A stretch of DNA of 64,000 nucleotides from Oscillospiraceae bacterium. Its GTDB lineage: Bacteria; Bacillota; Clostridia; Oscillospirales; Acutalibacteraceae. The notes under the pieces are model-generated. The model ran no database searches, was not told the origin of the DNA, and was given only the letters and a program-made list of their open reading frames with translations. The stretch lies in the NCBI GenBank assembly GCA_902790325.1, contig CADARP010000001.1, forward strand, positions 62,001 through 126,000, written 5' to 3'. Made by a program: the position numbers and the translations under genes. Below, one piece after another: positions 61,541 to 64,000 of the stretch (position 1 is the first letter of the stretch; each line of letters begins with the position of its first letter).

Positions 61541-63958
61541 ATGCAGAATGAATTTTTGACCCTGCGCAGACAGATCATCGAAAAAGAATTCGGCAGAATG
61601 AATGATAAGCAGCTTGAAGCGGTTCTTTCTACGGAAGGACCGCTTTTGGTGCTTGCAGGGGCAGGCAGCGGAAAGACGACTGTTCTTGTCAACCGCGTTG
61701 CGAATCTTTTGCAGTTCGGATGTGCGTCCAATTCCGACGAGATCCGCTTTGAGCCGACCGAGCAGGATCTGCGGCTGATGCGCGCCTGCGTGGACGGCGC
61801 GCCGCTCGCGCCGGAGCTTTATGATCTTTTAGCGGTGCGTCCGGCGAAGCCGTGGGAGATCCTCGCCATCACGTTCACGAACAAGGCGGCAAATGAGCTC
61901 AAAGAGCGCATTCTCAACAAGATCGGCGACTCCGTCGGCGGCATCGATGAGATCTGGGCGTGCACGTTCCACAGTGCATGCGCGCGCATCCTGCGTCGGT
62001 ACGGCGACCGTCTCGGCTATTCGTCCCATTTCACGATCTACGATATGGACGACTGCAAGCGCGTGATGAAGGAATGCCAACGCATTCTGGAGATCGATGA
62101 AAAATACCTGCCCGCCAAGAATATACTGCGCGAGATCAGCAACGCGAAGAATGCGCTTCTGCAGCCGCGCGAATACGCCGACGAGGCGCAGAACGACGTG
62201 CGCAAGCGCCGCATTGCCGAGGCGTATGAATGCTATCAGAAATTGCTGATGAATGCCGACGCGATGGATTTCGACGATCTGATCGGCAATACGGTACGGC
62301 TTTTGGAAGAACACGAAGACGTGCGGACGTATTATCAGCGCCGGTTCCGGTACATTATGGTCGACGAGTATCAGGACACGAACTATGCGCAGTATCGCCT
62401 GACGTCCGTTCTGGCGGCAGCGCACCGCAACATCTGTGTCGTGGGCGATGACGATCAGAGCATTTATAAATTCCGCGGCGCAACAATCGAGAATATCCTG
62501 CATTTTGAGGAACAGTATGACAATGCGCTTGTGATCCGTCTTGAGCAGAATTATCGCTCGACGCAGACGATTCTCGATGCGGCAAATGCGGTGATCGCGC
62601 ACAACGAACAGCGCAAAGGCAAAAATCTGTGGACGGCCAACGGGACAGGGGAGCGTATCGTGCTGCATACCGCGGACGACGAACAGCAGGAAGCGCGGTA
62701 TGTGGCAAACTGCATGATGACCAATAAACAGCAGGGCGGTTCGTGGAAGGACAACGCTGTGCTTTACCGCATGAACGCCATGTCCAACTCGATCGAATCC
62801 GCGCTTGTCCGGTCCGGAATCCCTTACCGTATCATCGGCGGCCACCGTTTCTATGAACGCAAAGAGATCCGTGACGCCATTGCATATCTGACCGTTGTCG
62901 GCAATCCCGATGACAATGTGCGTCTGCGCCGGATCATCAACGAGCCGAAACGCGGCATTGGAGACACGACGATGAATCGTGCTGCCGAGATCGCCGCGGG
63001 ACTCGATTTGAGCATATATGAAGTCCTGAAAACTTCGGACGAGTTTCCGAGCCTGGCTCGTTCTTCTGTAAAGCTGAAGGACTTTACAGACAAGATTCAG
63101 GAATACCGCAGCGCGGCCGAGACCCTGACGATCGCCGAGCTGCTGCAGTTCGTTCTGGAAGACAGCGGCTATTTGCAGTCGCTCGAATCCGAACCGGATA
63201 AATACGAGGACAGGATCGCAAACCTGAGCGAGCTGTCCGCGAACATCAAGCGGTATTGCGAAGAAAACGAGGAACCGACGTTGAACGGCTTTTTGGAAGA
63301 AGTCGCGTTGATGACGGATATCGACGCTTTCAACGCAGAGGCGGACAATGTCGTGTTGATGACGATCCATTCCGCGAAGGGGCTGGAGTTTACGAACGTC
63401 TTTTTGATCGGTATGGAGGACGGCGTCTTTCCGGGACAGCCTGCGCTGTACGATCACGAGGAGATGGAAGAAGAACGTCGTCTGGCTTACGTGGCGATCA
63501 CGCGTGCGAAAAAGCGTCTTGTTCTCACCAATGCCCGCTGCAGAATGGTATTCGGAAGCACGACATACAATGCGCCGTCCTGCTTTGTGGACGAGATCCC
63601 GCCGCATTTGATCGAACGATCCGGACTGCCTGTACGTCGTTCTGCGTCCAAGCAGTCGTACGGCGGCAGCTTTTCCGACTCGGGTACGTCCGATTTCGCT
63701 TTTTCGTCTGCTGCGGCGCCGTCCGGTGCGAACCGATCGGGCAGCAAGGTCGATCGCGGATTCTCTTCCGCCAAAACGCAGCGCGCTTCAGGCACGGAAA
63801 GCTACAAAGTCGGCGACGGCGTAATGCACAAGGCGTTCGGACAGGGCGTGGTTTTGTCCGTCAAAGCCATGGGCAACGACCTGCTGCTGGAGATCGCGTT
63901 TGAAAAAGCGGGCACCAAAAAGGTAATGGCTAAGTTTGCGAAACTGGAGAAGATATAA
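61541..63958 (+). CDS. pcrA: ATP-dependent DNA helicase PcrA/UvrD
   Basis: The 805-residue superfamily I helicase has LAGAGSGKTTVLV (motif I), a VDEYQDTN motif II, GDDDQSIYKFRGA (motif III) and a C-terminal low-complexity Ser/Ala linker followed by a Tudor-like end (VGDGVMHKAFGQGVVLSV). It unwinds DNA in nucleotide excision repair and clears recombination proteins or RNA polymerase. Between motif I and Ia, ~50 residues (after VANLLQFG) form an insert that is longer than in B. subtilis PcrA as I remember it. The start follows GGCTGAAC weakly. Confidence 0.95.
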   Translation: MQNEFLTLRRQIIEKEFGRMNDKQLEAVLSTEGPLLVLAGAGSGKTTVLVNRVANLLQFGCASNSDEIRFEPTEQDLRLMRACVDGAPLAPELYDLLAVRPAKPWEILAITFTNKAANELKERILNKIGDSVGGIDEIWACTFHSACARILRRYGDRLGYSSHFTIYDMDDCKRVMKECQRILEIDEKYLPAKNILREISNAKNALLQPREYADEAQNDVRKRRIAEAYECYQKLLMNADAMDFDDLIGNTVRLLEEHEDVRTYYQRRFRYIMVDEYQDTNYAQYRLTSVLAAAHRNICVVGDDDQSIYKFRGATIENILHFEEQYDNALVIRLEQNYRSTQTILDAANAVIAHNEQRKGKNLWTANGTGERIVLHTADDEQQEARYVANCMMTNKQQGGSWKDNAVLYRMNAMSNSIESALVRSGIPYRIIGGHRFYERKEIRDAIAYLTVVGNPDDNVRLRRIINEPKRGIGDTTMNRAAEIAAGLDLSIYEVLKTSDEFPSLARSSVKLKDFTDKIQEYRSAAETLTIAELLQFVLEDSGYLQSLESEPDKYEDRIANLSELSANIKRYCEENEEPTLNGFLEEVALMTDIDAFNAEADNVVLMTIHSAKGLEFTNVFLIGMEDGVFPGQPALYDHEEMEEERRLAYVAITRAKKRLVLTNARCRMVFGSTTYNAPSCFVDEIPPHLIERSGLPVRRSASKQSYGGSFSDSGTSDFAFSSAAAPSGANRSGSKVDRGFSSAKTQRASGTESYKVGDGVMHKAFGQGVVLSVKAMGNDLLLEIAFEKAGTKKVMAKFAKLEKI

Positions 63959-63971
63959 GGGAGGTTCTTCA

Positions 63972-64000
63972 ATGAAGAGGTTTCTGTCCGTGGTGCTGTG
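63972..64000 (+). CDS. Start of a further gene, probable secreted protein, cut by window edge
   Basis: ATG at 63972 follows GGGAGG by nine bases and opens with MKRFLSVVL, the basic-then-hydrophobic start of a signal peptide. Only nine codons are visible; nothing more can be said. Confidence 0.45.

Noticed and set aside
1-64000. CRISPR arrays, tRNA or rRNA genes, insertion sequences
   Set aside because: Read through all intergenic stretches and found no repeat-spacer arrays, no cloverleaf-like sequences and no transposase genes.

Overview
The window comes from a spore-forming, Gram-positive anaerobe of the class Clostridia, probably an uncultured gut-type lineage. The evidence is a complete spoIIAA-spoIIAB-sigF operon, a SipL-like spore morphogenesis protein, the dgt-dnaG-rpoD block, the hprK/murB/rapZ/whiA/dnaE/pfkA block, strong Shine-Dalgarno sequences, and energy genes (acetate kinase, indolepyruvate:ferredoxin oxidoreductase) suited to amino acid and sugar fermentation. 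Coding DNA is GC-rich by eye (not counted). Genus cannot be named from the sequence alone. I see no rRNA, tRNA, CRISPR array, insertion sequence or phage genes. No gene-free stretch exceeds about 260 bases.

Layout. 1-10.9 kb is read on the minus strand: an ABC export/auxiliary operon (ATPase, ABC-2 permease, GldG-like, DUF4340), tmcAL, a SipL-like protein, then rsmA followed by a glycosyltransferase-LicD fusion cut by the left edge. 11.1-13.9 kb holds ackA and a convergent secreted beta-propeller glycosidase-like gene. 13.9-21.1 kb is the accessory part: an overlapping three-gene operon (TerB-N/TerB-C protein, BrxD-type P-loop ATPase, Lhr-like/BrxHI-type helicase), then an SPFH protein with three zinc ribbons and a DUF6935-like protein. 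21.3-34.1 kb has a secreted Ig-like protein, a YigZ/IMPACT protein, dgt, dnaG, two tandem primary-type sigma factor genes, valS, folC and the spoIIA operon.

34.2-42.0 kb is a sugar catabolism run (SIS protein, two GH4 enzymes, a GH109-like oxidoreductase and a BadF-type sugar kinase) interrupted by three genes of unknown role (DUF5685-like, J-like protein without HPD, membrane protein). 42.0-48.7 kb carries three small lipoproteins, two of them tandem paralogues, a sodium:solute symporter and iorAB. 48.8-51.4 kb is a minus-strand GH95 fucosidase behind a small DUF6514-like gene. 51.5-64 kb is a plus-strand run: neuD-like acetyltransferase, hprK, ROK kinase, murB, rapZ, whiA, dnaE, pfkA, pcrA and the first codons of another secreted protein.

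The best candidate for an incompletely described system is the TerB/BrxD/BrxHI trio at 14.0-19.0 kb. It resembles part of BREX type 2 but has none of the BREX methylase, phosphatase or kinase genes. It has its own sigma-A-type promoter, a LexA-like box upstream and a repeat just downstream of the -10. Other points of interest are the tandem sigma factors, the glycosyltransferase-LicD fusion, the cluster of NAD-dependent glycosidases, the paired lipoproteins, and the absence of yvcK between rapZ and whiA.
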